The notes: a model not told the origin generated them from the letters alone. A stretch of 8,484 nt of DNA from Candidatus Thioglobus sp. (GCA_003978185.1 QOAH01000066.1:1-8484), one strand, 5' to 3'. Positions 1-6,297 are shown, counted from the stretch's first letter. Made by a program: numbers and translations.

Positions 1-1275
1 GACATCAACCCAATTGATTTAGTCGTGGTGAATCTCTACCCTTTCCAAGCAACCATTGCCAACCCTAATTGCACCCTAGAAGATGCGATTGAAAATATTG
101 ATATTGGTGGCCCGGCAATGTTGCGTTCAAGCGCCAAAAACCATGCATCAGTGACTGTTGTAGTTGATGCGTCAGATTACCAAACGGTAATCGACGAAAT
201 CAATGCAAATGGTGATACGACCCTAGAGACTCGCACTAAGCTTGCACTTAAAACGTTTGAGCATACAGCGCAATATGATGGTGCCATTGCTAATTATCTT
301 GGCAAAGGCGAAGATGGTTTTTCGAATACTATGAACTTACAATTCAATAAAGTACAATCTATGCGCTATGGTGAAAACCCACATCAAAATGCCGCATTTT
401 ATGTTGAAAATAATATTACCGAATCTTGTGTAGCTTCATCAATACAGTTTCAAGGCAAGGAGATGTCTTACAACAACATGGCCGATGCCGATGCTGCACT
501 CGAATGTGTACGCAGTTTCAATGAGCCTGCTTGCGTAATTGTTAAGCACGCTAACCCTTGTGGTGTGGCTGTTAGAAAAGACATTCATACAGCTTATTTA
601 GATGCCTTTAAAACAGATCCAACTTCTGCATTTGGTGGCATCATTGCTTTTAACCGCCCATTGGATAAAAATACGGCGCAAGATATTATCGACAAGCAGT
701 TTGTTGAAGTCATCATCGCACCACAAGTAGACGATGACGCTAAAGAAGTGCTGTCAGCTAAACAAAATGTCCGTGCCCTAGAGTGTGGCGATCTTAGTAC
801 CTCTCAACCATCACTAGACTTTAAACGAGTAACGGGCGGACTGTTAGTGCAAGACAAAGATCTAGGCGTTATCACTGAAGACGACATCAAATGTGTCAGC
901 GAAATCCAACCTACCGCTGAGCAAATTAAAGATTTATTATTCGCTTGGAAAGTAGCCAAAACCGTTAAATCAAATGCCATTGTTTATGTGAAAAACGAAA
1001 TGACAATTGGTGTTGGTGCGGGACAAATGTCTCGTGTTTATTCAGCCAAAATTGCCGGTATTAAAGCTGCTGACGAAGGCTTAGTCGTCGAAGGTTCAGT
1101 AATGGCCTCAGATGCCTTCTTCCCATTCCGTGATGGCATTGACGCAGCAGCAGAAGCTGGCATCAAAGCCATTATTCAGCCGGGTGGATCAATGCGTGAT
1201 AACGAAGTGATTGAAGCCGCTAATGAACACGGCATTGCCATGGTGTTGACGGGCATGCGTCACTTCAAACACTAA
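1..1275 (+). CDS. purH: Bifunctional AICAR transformylase / IMP cyclohydrolase PurH, 5'-truncated by the window edge
   Basis: PurH catalyses the last two steps of IMP synthesis: it formylates AICAR with 10-formyl-THF, then closes the ring. The reading frame is open from base 1 ([15 protein letters not shown]), so the true start lies outside the window. The family is about 530 residues; 424 are visible, so roughly 90-100 residues of the N-terminal cyclohydrolase (MGS-like) domain are missing. The rest of that domain is seen as NLYPF and [10 protein letters not shown]. The transformylase domain is complete: the catalytic Lys-His pair is in [12 protein letters not shown] (residues 182-183 of the visible part), followed by [55 protein letters not shown] and the usual C-terminal [14 protein letters not shown]. 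No frameshift is seen. It stops one base before a palindromic repeat. purD does not follow it, unlike in E. coli. Confidence 0.97.
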   Translation, partial: DINPIDLVVVNLYPFQATIANPNCTLEDAIENIDIGGPAMLRSSAKNHASVTVVVDASDYQTVIDEINANGDTTLETRTKLALKTFEHTAQYDGAIANYLGKGEDGFSNTMNLQFNKVQSMRYGENPHQNAAFYVENNITESCVASSIQFQGKEMSYNNMADADAALECVRSFNEPACVIVKHANPCGVAVRKDIHTAYLDAFKTDPTSAFGGIIAFNRPLDKNTAQDIIDKQFVEVIIAPQVDDDAKEVLSAKQNVRALECGDLSTSQPSLDFKRVTGGLLVQDKDLGVITEDDIKCVSEIQPTAEQIKDLLFAWKVAKTVKSNAIVYVKNEMTIGVGAGQMSRVYSAKIAGIKAADEGLVVEGSVMASDAFFPFRDGIDAAAEAGIKAIIQPGGSMRDNEVIEAANEHGIAMVLTGMRHFKH

Positions 1276-1403
1276 TTTCTAGAGGTGCTTTTCGCCTAAC
1301 TCTGCGTTACAAACCAAACTTCAGAATGGTCATTTACAATTTGTAAACTCCCAACCCTTGTTCGGCTTATGCCTTGATTTAAACAAAAATCATTCTCTAG
1401 AAA
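1276..1403. repeat. 128-bp imperfect palindrome (MITE-like element) abutting the purH stop
   Basis: The segment opens with TTTCTAGAG (1276-1284) and closes with the exact reverse complement CTCTAGAAA (1395-1403). Its exact middle holds a second perfect inverted repeat, TTTACAA-T-TTGTAAA (1333-1347). Between these, the two arms pair imperfectly (for example TGCTTTT..TAA..TC on the left against the reverse complement of GA..TTA..AAAAATCA on the right), so the whole unit could fold into one long hairpin. No open reading frame fits and I see no target-site duplication. This is the shape of a small non-autonomous palindromic element. It could also act as a purH mRNA 3'-end structure. Whether it is dispersed in the genome cannot be seen here. 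Confidence 0.6.
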
Positions 1404-1421
1404 AGGTTTATCAAATAGTCC

Positions 1422-1549
1422 CAAAGGACAGGCTTCGCGCTCCATATTTTTATTATAAGCCAGGTCTTGTATCAGTCGTTTATAAGTAATAAACTCCTAA
1501 TTCTCGTTTGTCTTATACCTCAATCTGAATAAAAATTACCGCCTATAAT
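1422..1549. repeat. Diverged second copy of the palindromic repeat
   Basis: Bases 1477-1536 align without gaps to 1331-1390 (offset 146) with 43 of 60 identities. Of the 17 differences, 14 are transitions. The left arm (about 1432-1476) is much weaker, matching around GCTT..CGC and a few later blocks. The outer ends are extrapolated from the offset, because the terminal TTTCTAGAG/CTCTAGAAA is not preserved. It reads as an older, decayed relative of the unit at 1276-1403. No gene is seen in 1276-1655; apart from the two repeats and the terminator the stretch looks empty. Confidence 0.4.
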
Positions 1550-1596
1550 TTTTTTGAATTTCATGACAGTGCTTTAACAGTTTTTTATAATGCGAC

Positions 1597-1636
1597 AAAA
1601 AAAAGAGCCGACCATTGAACGCAATGGTCGGCTCTT
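1597..1636 (-). terminator. Intrinsic terminator of the Met-rich protein gene
   Basis: On the minus strand a perfect 14-bp stem (1636-1623 with 1616-1603, GC-rich core GAGCCGACC) encloses a six-base loop that can add one more G-C pair. It runs straight into eight T residues (complement of 1597-1604). It starts 19 bases after the stop codon of the gene at 1656-2084. On the plus strand there is no T-run after the hairpin, so it acts in one direction and does not terminate purH. Confidence 0.92.
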
Positions 1637-1655
1637 GAATGCTTAGACTTGTAGT

Positions 1656-2084
1656 CTATTTCATCATTTCTTTTGCTTGTTCAGGTGTTATATTCTGCAT
1701 CAGTTCTAAATGCGCTATTGTCATAGTCTGCATTGCACCCAGCTGATCCGGTGTAACACTAACCATCATATCTCTCATCATCACCATTTGATCGGCAGAC
1801 AGCTTTGACATCATTTCTTGCATATCCTGCATCTGCTTTAGTGTCATAGACTTCATCATATCCAACATCATTTGTTTCTGTTCAGTTGAGACGGTTTTCA
1901 TCATTTCTTGCATCAACTGCGTTTCCTGTGGGGACATTTGACCCATCATGCTTCCAAATGCATCCTTTTGTTCAGGAGTCATATCTGGAAAACCTGCGGG
2001 CATACCTGCAACAGCAGACCCATACATAGTTGCGGATAGAATCGATACCATTAATAATTTCATACTGTTCTTCAATAATTTCAT
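1656..2084 (-). CDS. Small exported methionine-rich protein with tandem LTxxQ-like 15-residue repeats
   Basis: No named family is recognised. The chosen ATG (2084) follows GGAG (2096-2093) with an 8-base gap; an in-frame GTG at 2126 has no such signal. The 142-residue product begins with a signal peptide (MKLLKNSMKLLMVSILSA.. then GSAVA, likely cut near residue 26), so export to the periplasm is expected. The mature 116 residues hold 27 Met, one His and no Cys. They are almost entirely 15-residue repeats: 35-49, 50-64, 65-79, 80-94, 95-109, 110-124 and a partial one at 132-142. Each opens with a hydrophobic residue, then S/T, and usually Gln at position 5 (MTPEQ, VSTEQ, MTLKQ, LSADQ, VTPDQ, ITPEQ; MSPQE deviates), and most carry a Met pair at 12-13. 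This recalls the LTxxQ motif of the Spy/CpxP periplasmic chaperones, here in tandem; Met-mediated copper or silver binding is another possibility. Both roles are inference. The gene is monocistronic with its own terminator. Confidence 0.85.
   Translation of the reverse strand: MKLLKNSMKLLMVSILSATMYGSAVAGMPAGFPDMTPEQKDAFGSMMGQMSPQETQLMQEMMKTVSTEQKQMMLDMMKSMTLKQMQDMQEMMSKLSADQMVMMRDMMVSVTPDQLGAMQTMTIAHLELMQNITPEQAKEMMK
1659..1982 (-). repeat. Seven coding repeats of 15 codons (last one partial) in the Met-rich gene
   Basis: The units follow [MVLI]-[ST]-x-x-Q, four variable residues with Met or Phe at position 9, then Met-Met at 12-13. Units 1-6 are contiguous and exactly 15 residues each. A 7-residue spacer (HLELMQN) separates unit 6 from the short last unit (11 residues), and unit 6 lacks the second Met of the pair. 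S/T-x-x-E/Q/D is a helix N-cap pattern, so each unit probably makes one short amphipathic helix. The nucleotide sequences have drifted, so this is an old protein-level repeat rather than a recent tandem duplication. Confidence 0.8.
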
Positions 2085-2085
2085 A
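2053..2085 (-). repeat. In-frame 12-bp direct repeat duplicating the start of the Met-rich gene
   Basis: AATAATTTCATA occurs at 2053-2064 and 2074-2085 on the plus strand, 21 bases apart, which is seven codons. On the coding strand this gives ATGAAATTATT twice, so the protein starts MKLLKNS-MKLLMVS and a second in-frame ATG lies at 2063. Only the first ATG has a GGAG at proper distance. Starting at the second would still leave a plausible 19-residue signal peptide. Confidence 0.6.
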
Positions 2086-2212
2086 TTTTTTTCTCCAAAA
2101 ATAGTGATAAATAGCCTTATCTCCACCGGGATCTAAGATGTGAAAATGTATATTAACACAATATATCTTGGAATAATGAAGAATTATTTATATGCACTAT
2201 CTTTATAAATAG

Positions 2213-2244
2213 ATGAATACGGTATTGCCATGGTGTTTACTGGC
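2213..2244 (+). pseudogene. Remnant copy of the purH 3' end
   Basis: These 32 bases match 1223-1254 inside purH at 28 positions. Read in the purH frame from 2212 they give DEYGIAMVFTG against [11 protein letters not shown]. Three of the four differences fall on third codon positions, as expected for true coding descent. Similarity ends abruptly on both sides: nothing purH-like lies upstream in 2127-2212, and the MRHFKH end is absent. The copy ends three bases before the avtA stop codon (2248). It is best explained as the displaced end of an ancestral purH, or as one edge of an inserted segment. It is too short to encode anything. Confidence 0.7.
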
Positions 2245-2247
2245 GCT

Positions 2248-3501
2248 TTAAAAAACCTCTCGAAAAACAACCTCAAGACCTTTTCTTAAAGTTGTCTCAT
2301 TCTTAGCATAATTAATACGAATACATTGGTGTTGGTGTGGCCAGTTGTCATCCATGCCGATAAAGAAGTTATGCCCAGGAATGATGTAAACACCTTTAGC
2401 TTTGAGTTTTTGGTACAGCTCTTCTGAGGTGATTTCAAGCGTTGGAAACCAAATCCACATAAAAAATGCACCTTCAAGTTTGTGTAATTTGGCATTGCTA
2501 TTGGAAAATATTTCATCGAATAATTTAACGGCAATATCAGCCTTAGCTTGATAATAAGGTTTAACAATATGATTGGCTAATGCTATTAATTCATTATCTT
2601 TCACCATTCTAGTTAAAAGGTTAGGGCCAACACTACTAGGGGCAAGCGTCAAAATACCACTCATTCGGCTCATCGCCTCTATCACTGTCTGATTGGCAAT
2701 AACAATGCCCGTTCTAATGCCTGGTAAGCCAAGCTTAGATAGCGATAGGCATAAAATGGTATTTTCATTCCAGCTTAGTTTAGCATCGGTATAAATCGCG
2801 CCTGGAAAAGGATTGCCATAAGCATTATCAACAATCAATGGGATATCGTGAGTTTGGGAAATACTATCTAGTTTTTCTAGCTCATCATCAGTAATAACAT
2901 TGCCAGTTGGGTTGGTGGGACGGGACACACAAATAACACCAATATCTTCTTGCTTAAGTGTTTGCACTAATTTGTCAAAATCAATCTGATATTTAAATTG
3001 TTGACGCTCAAGCTCTTGAATCATAGGCTTTACCGCCACAAACATACCTTCTGATAAGCCCTGATCGGCATAGCCGATATATTCGGGCGCGAGTGGCAGC
3101 AGTACTTTCTTCTTCGTACCATCTGGCATATCACCAGCAAACAAATTAAATAGTGAAAAAAAGCTACTTTGTGAGCCATTGGTAATAGCAACATTGTCTT
3201 TATCCAAGTTCCAGTCATAATGTTCATTCAGCATTTCAACTAAAGCTTCAATAAACACCTCTGAGCCTTGCGGGCCATCGTAACACCCCAACATCTGATC
3301 GACACTAGAATCGTCAATCATTTTTTGTAACTCAGCCACAAAAATAGCATGAGCTTCGGGTATTAATGCAGGATTGCCACCACCCAGCATAATAATATTT
3401 TCATCATTACTATGGTTGGCTTTGCCCAAATCATCCATCAACTGAGTGATGCCAGAATAGCGGGTAAATTTTTGACCAAATTTTGAATAGTTTTTATTCA
3501 T
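2248..3501 (-). CDS. avtA: Valine-pyruvate aminotransferase AvtA
   Basis: This cytosolic PLP enzyme (fold type I) exchanges amino groups between valine or alpha-aminobutyrate and pyruvate/alanine, linking branched-chain and alanine pools. The 417-residue protein is full length (E. coli AvtA is 417 as I recall it) and matches it strongly: KFTRYSGITQLMDDL, IMLGGGNPALIPE, CYDGPQG, LPLAPEYIGYADQGL, CVSRPTNPTGNVITDDEL and PGHNFF. The PLP lysine is Lys256 in SLSKLGLPG. Other cofactor and substrate residues are Asn197 (PTNPTG), Asp225 (VDNAYG), Arg263 and Arg395 (CIRINYA). Start: ATG at 3501, with no clear Shine-Dalgarno. TTGAAA, 18 bases, then TATTTT, read on the minus strand just inside 3594, could be its promoter. 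It is divergent from the unknown gene at 3595. Its 3' end lies against the purH remnant, and no terminator is visible there. Confidence 0.96.
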   Translation of the reverse strand: MNKNYSKFGQKFTRYSGITQLMDDLGKANHSNDENIIMLGGGNPALIPEAHAIFVAELQKMIDDSSVDQMLGCYDGPQGSEVFIEALVEMLNEHYDWNLDKDNVAITNGSQSSFFSLFNLFAGDMPDGTKKKVLLPLAPEYIGYADQGLSEGMFVAVKPMIQELERQQFKYQIDFDKLVQTLKQEDIGVICVSRPTNPTGNVITDDELEKLDSISQTHDIPLIVDNAYGNPFPGAIYTDAKLSWNENTILCLSLSKLGLPGIRTGIVIANQTVIEAMSRMSGILTLAPSSVGPNLLTRMVKDNELIALANHIVKPYYQAKADIAVKLFDEIFSNSNAKLHKLEGAFFMWIWFPTLEITSEELYQKLKAKGVYIIPGHNFFIGMDDNWPHQHQCIRINYAKNETTLRKGLEVVFREVF

Positions 3502-3594
3502 GGGTTTATTTTATGACAAATACAATTGGTTTTTATATGTATAAACAGACTTAACTATAGATTAAAATAACGCATTGCTACAAACATTTTCAAC

Positions 3595-4011
3595 ATGAGT
3601 ATAGAAAAAATTACTGCTTTTCCTGAAATCACTTTCGCCGTTGTTGAGGGTGAAGATCTTGTTTCCATTACCCAAGGATATTACGATATTGACAAGGTAA
3701 CAGAACACATACAAACCTGTATTGGAATGGTTAGAAAATACGAAAAAATGGGTTATTATAATTTAGCAAAACCTGAATTTATCAGTGAAGTTATCACCAC
3801 TTTTACCAATTTAGAAGTCAGTAAAAAAGACGTTATTCGTGCTAATAATTTTATGGAAATTTCGGGCTATGAATGTAATCGTGTGTGGCAACTGCCCGAT
3901 CAAATGAAAGTACAAGCCTCACAAATGCTACATGGTTTCTACATTACTTACGATACAGACAACTGGGAAGATTTTAGTATTGAGCCGATTGAAGATGAGG
4001 CTTCAAATTAA
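3595..4011 (+). CDS. Unrecognised acidic 138-residue protein
   Basis: I do not recognise this family. It is a soluble-looking protein with no signal peptide or membrane segment, and it is acidic: 24 Asp/Glu against 11 Lys/Arg, with a very acidic tail (DNWEDFSIEPIEDEASN). It has two cysteines (QTCIG, YECNRV) that are not in a CxxC pattern and many aromatics (QGYYDID, MGYYNLAKPEF, HGFYITYDTDNW). The regular hydrophobic pattern, acceptable codon use and tight fit between neighbours argue that it is real. ATG at 3595 is the natural start but has no clear Shine-Dalgarno. Upstream, TAAAAT (3563-3568) is a possible -10 with no good -35. It is divergent from avtA (93-bp gap), and its TAA shares a 4-bp TTAA overlap with the dbpA stop. 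Confidence 0.75.
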   Translation: MSIEKITAFPEITFAVVEGEDLVSITQGYYDIDKVTEHIQTCIGMVRKYEKMGYYNLAKPEFISEVITTFTNLEVSKKDVIRANNFMEISGYECNRVWQLPDQMKVQASQMLHGFYITYDTDNWEDFSIEPIEDEASN

Positions 4012-5381
4012 GAAAGAATCCTCACTCTGAACGATCTACCTTTGAGCTTATCATTACTGATTTTTTTCAGCGCTTGTTTAACCAATTCTGAGCTCACTGC
4101 CACATAAGACCAGTTACTAGCAACAATAATCTTGCCGATTTTGTCACCAGGAATCCCATCCTTACCTGTTAATCCACCGACAATATCACCAGGGCGAAGC
4201 TTATGCTTTTTACCGCCATCGATTTTAAGCGTGGTCATGGCCGGTTTTTTAATTGGCTTATCAAGAAGGCTATCACTTGGAAGTGGATCGGGCTCAATAT
4301 CAAGCTCTAAAGCATTGAGTTTATGTGTTTCACGATCACCATACAAAGTGCAGGCAATACCACTACGCCCCGCTCTACCAGTACGACCAATACGATGTAC
4401 ATGCACTTCAGCATCATGAGCAATGTTAAAGTTAATCACCATATCGAGTGAATCAATATCTAAGCCTCGTGCAGCAACATCAGTCGCTACCAAAACAGAA
4501 ATGCTTTTATTGGAAAAACGAATTAGCGCCTGATCACGTTCTCGTTGATCAAGGTCACCATGAATTGCCAATGCGTAAAAACCATAATAGATAAGCTCAT
4601 CAGCCACATCTTGAGTATCAATTTTAGTATTACAAAAAACTAAAACAGAATCTGGTTTGTATTTGGCCAAGAGCAAACGTAATGCCATCATCCGATCATC
4701 CGCACTATTAGCTTTATAAAAATATTGTTTAATAGTAGACTCTTCATGGGTAGAAGGCGCCTCTACCATAGTAGGATTTTGCATCACTCGCTCAGCAATA
4801 CTGGCAATTTCATCAGGGAAAGTTGCACTAAACAATAAGGTTTGACGTTGGGTAGGAATCTTTTCAATAATTTGATCAATAGTGTCTTGAAAGCCCATAT
4901 CAAGCATACGATCTGCTTCATCCAGTACCAACGTAGTAATATGATCTAGCTTGAGCGTACCTTTTCGCAAGTGCTCCTCAATACGTCCTGGCGTACCAAC
5001 GACAATATGCACGCCATGCTCTAATGAGCCAATCTGTGGGCCAAATGGCGCGCCACCACAAAGAGTTAAAACTTTAATGTTATGAATGGCTCTAGCGAGT
5101 TTTCTAATCTCACTAGCAACTTGATCAGCCAACTCACGCGTTGGACACAAAACAATCGATTGTGCCTTGAAAGACTTAACATTAAGTTTTTGCAATAAGC
5201 CCAAACCAAAAGCTGCAGTTTTTCCAGAACCTGTTTTACCTTGGCCAATAACGTCCTTTCCTGATAGGATCACTGGCAAGCTTAGCTGCTGAATAGGCGT
5301 CATTGAGTCATAACCTAATGTGGTCAAATTCTTTAATAAATCAGGATGTAAATCCAGCGTTGAAAAGTCAGTTGAGCTCAA
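4008..5381 (-). CDS. dbpA: ATP-dependent RNA helicase DbpA (DEAD-box)
   Basis: DbpA is a DEAD-box RNA helicase activated by 23S rRNA hairpin 92 and acts in late 50S subunit assembly. From the TTG start the protein has 457 residues, the length I recall for E. coli DbpA. Helicase motifs in order: Q motif (TPIQQ, 28-32), Walker A GKTGSGKT (48-55), PTRELADQ (80-87), TPGR (130-133), DEAD (154-157), SAT (185-187), then ATDVAARGLD and HRIGRTGRAG. The C-terminus has the DbpA-type RNA-binding domain (KIDGGKKHKLRPGDIVGGLTG.. to SFRVRILS), which separates it from RhlE, SrmB and DeaD. Start choice: AGGTGAT sits about six bases before TTG at 5381. An upstream in-frame GTG (5390) lies inside that Shine-Dalgarno and has none of its own. 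It converges on the unknown gene, sharing TTAA at the stops. Confidence 0.95.
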   Translation of the reverse strand: MSSTDFSTLDLHPDLLKNLTTLGYDSMTPIQQLSLPVILSGKDVIGQGKTGSGKTAAFGLGLLQKLNVKSFKAQSIVLCPTRELADQVASEIRKLARAIHNIKVLTLCGGAPFGPQIGSLEHGVHIVVGTPGRIEEHLRKGTLKLDHITTLVLDEADRMLDMGFQDTIDQIIEKIPTQRQTLLFSATFPDEIASIAERVMQNPTMVEAPSTHEESTIKQYFYKANSADDRMMALRLLLAKYKPDSVLVFCNTKIDTQDVADELIYYGFYALAIHGDLDQRERDQALIRFSNKSISVLVATDVAARGLDIDSLDMVINFNIAHDAEVHVHRIGRTGRAGRSGIACTLYGDRETHKLNALELDIEPDPLPSDSLLDKPIKKPAMTTLKIDGGKKHKLRPGDIVGGLTGKDGIPGDKIGKIIVASNWSYVAVSSELVKQALKKISNDKLKGRSFRVRILS

Positions 5382-5399
5382 AATAATCACCTTAAAAAG

Positions 5400-5419
5400 T
5401 TAACTTTGAATAAAGTTAA
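5400..5419. promoter_or_regulatory. Inverted repeat upstream of dbpA, possible operator
   Basis: TTAACTTT-GAAT-AAAGTTAA is a perfect 8-bp inverted repeat with a 4-base spacer, 10-30 bases ahead of the dbpA GTG and 19-38 bases ahead of the preferred TTG. A further CTTTAA (5434-5439) repeats one half-site. It could be a regulator binding site or a 5' leader hairpin. The sequence is AT-rich, so chance is a real alternative. The rest of the gap to the 6S promoter (5420-5495) shows nothing clear. Confidence 0.3.
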
Positions 5420-5495
5420 AGACATGTATTTTACTTTAACCTGACTATGCTACACCTGATATACATATATTTACTGCTTTATTTATACAAAAAAG

Positions 5496-5525
5496 TTGAA
5501 TATCTGCAATCTAGGAGGTGATAAT
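5496..5525 (+). promoter_or_regulatory. Sigma70-type promoter of 6S RNA
   Basis: TTGAAT (5496-5501) is followed after 18 bases by GATAAT (5520-5525), each close to the sigma70 consensus. This places the transcript start near 5531-5533, which agrees with the 5' end inferred independently from 6S RNA length and closing-stem pairing. Confidence 0.6.
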
Positions 5526-5529
5526 AATA

Positions 5530-5701
5530 ATTGTCTGTTGTGTTTGTAGTTGACTATATCCCCTGAGCCGATAAATAAACAACTAAGGAGATGAGATAGC
5601 TTACTATTGTGCAAGCCCACCTAGAAGTGGGAAGCCTGCGGTAATCTTCGAACTTCCGCCCTGCGCCTTCTTGGTTCAGGTTTCTTTCAGCGAGATACAA
5701 T
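5530..5701 (+). ncRNA. ssrS: 6S RNA
   Basis: 6S RNA mimics an open promoter and sequesters sigma70 RNA polymerase in stationary phase. The hallmark CCCCTGAGCCGATA of the gammaproteobacterial 5' strand is exact at 5560-5573. CCTGAGCC (5562-5569) pairs without mismatch, apart from one G-U, with GGTTCAGG (5673-5680). An outer closing stem can form from ATTGT (5530-5534) with ACAAT (5697-5701) and GTTG (5537-5540) with CAGC (5688-5691). The apical part contains the hairpin CCCAC-CTAGAA-GTGGG (5616-5631). Length is about 172 nt against 184 in E. coli. It lies directly upstream of fau, the same order as ssrS-ygfA in E. coli. The exact ends are inferred from pairing and are uncertain by a few bases. 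Confidence 0.9.
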
Positions 5702-5729
5702 GGACCCTTCTTATTTTTAGCACTTCAGA

Positions 5730-5735
5730 TATAAT
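5730..5735 (+). promoter_or_regulatory. Perfect -10 box seven bases before the fau ATG
   Basis: TATAAT at 5730-5735 would start transcription at about 5742-5743, the A of the fau ATG, giving a leaderless mRNA. The -35 region is poor (TTCTTA at 5708-5713, 16-base spacer). No Shine-Dalgarno precedes the ATG, which fits a leaderless message, though fau may instead be read through from the 6S promoter. Confidence 0.35.
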
Positions 5736-5742
5736 TCATACA

Positions 5743-6297
5743 ATGAAGACGCTTAGACAATCCATTCGCATTCAAAGACGATCAATCTCTACCTCTGATC
5801 GTGAGAAATTTGCTAAACAATTATTACCTCAAGTGCAAAAATTAGCAAATTTTCAAAACGGATCGAAAATTGCACTTTATTTGGCAAATGATGGTGAAAT
5901 CGACACAAAATACATACAAAACTTCTTAATAAATAGAGGTTTTGTCATATATTTACCTGTATTAGTCGGTAAAAGACTTAAATTTGCAAAAGTTGGTAAA
6001 AATTTCAGAAAAAATCGATATGGCATCGATGAACCAGTTTCTACCCAAATTCTGAATGCTAACCGGCTCAATATTCTGTTTATGCCATTGGTAGGTTTTG
6101 ATCAATTCAAAAATCGCATTGGCATGGGTGGTGGGTTTTACGATCGAACCTTAAGTTTTAAAAAACGACAACAAAACTACAAAAACCCAAAACTTTATGG
6201 CCTAGCTTTTGATTGCCAAGAAGTGGCTAAGTTAAATGCTGAACCTTGGGATGTGCCGCTAGATGCAGTAGTTACACCGACTACAATTTACCGATAG
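5743..6297 (+). CDS. fau: 5-formyltetrahydrofolate cyclo-ligase
   Basis: This enzyme (YgfA/MTHFS) uses ATP to turn 5-formyl-THF into 5,10-methenyl-THF, returning a dead-end folate to the one-carbon pool. The 184-residue protein is of normal length. Visible are the basic N-terminus (MKTLRQSIRIQRRSIS), LYLANDGEIDT (46-55), YGIDEP (93-98) and the family signature GMGGGFYDRTL (127-137), ending in LYGLAFDCQE and DVPLDAVVTPT. ATG at 5743 is chosen because an in-frame extension to TTG 5671 would run through the 3' strand of 6S RNA and add sequence foreign to the family. The gene follows ssrS at about 40 bases and overlaps the hydroxylase gene tail to tail by 17 bases. Confidence 0.94.
   Translation: MKTLRQSIRIQRRSISTSDREKFAKQLLPQVQKLANFQNGSKIALYLANDGEIDTKYIQNFLINRGFVIYLPVLVGKRLKFAKVGKNFRKNRYGIDEPVSTQILNANRLNILFMPLVGFDQFKNRIGMGGGFYDRTLSFKKRQQNYKNPKLYGLAFDCQEVAKLNAEPWDVPLDAVVTPTTIYR

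Noticed and set aside
1603..1636. Terminator for purH on the plus strand
   Set aside because: The hairpin is followed by GAATGC rather than a T-run on that strand and is over 300 bases past the purH stop; the T-run lies on the minus-strand side.
2085..2126. N-terminal extension of the Met-rich protein to an in-frame GTG at 2126
   Set aside because: It would place hydrophilic residues ahead of a clear signal peptide, and the GGAG at 2096-2093 serves the ATG at 2084.
1948..2136. 62-residue plus-strand frame opposite the Met-rich gene
   Set aside because: It is antisense to a well-supported gene, has no ribosome site, and its composition is the mirror of the Met-rich repeats.
2127..2212. Promoter of the Met-rich gene
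   Set aside because: The region is very AT-rich with several weak -10-like strings (for example TTCCAA, 17 bases, TACATT on the minus strand), but none stands out enough to annotate.
4132..4419. 95-residue plus-strand frame inside dbpA
   Set aside because: It is a shadow of the conserved DbpA reading frame with no independent support.
5671..5742. Upstream TTG start for fau
   Set aside because: These bases include the 3' strand of 6S RNA, and the added residues do not resemble the family N-terminus; MKTLRQSIR at 5743 does.
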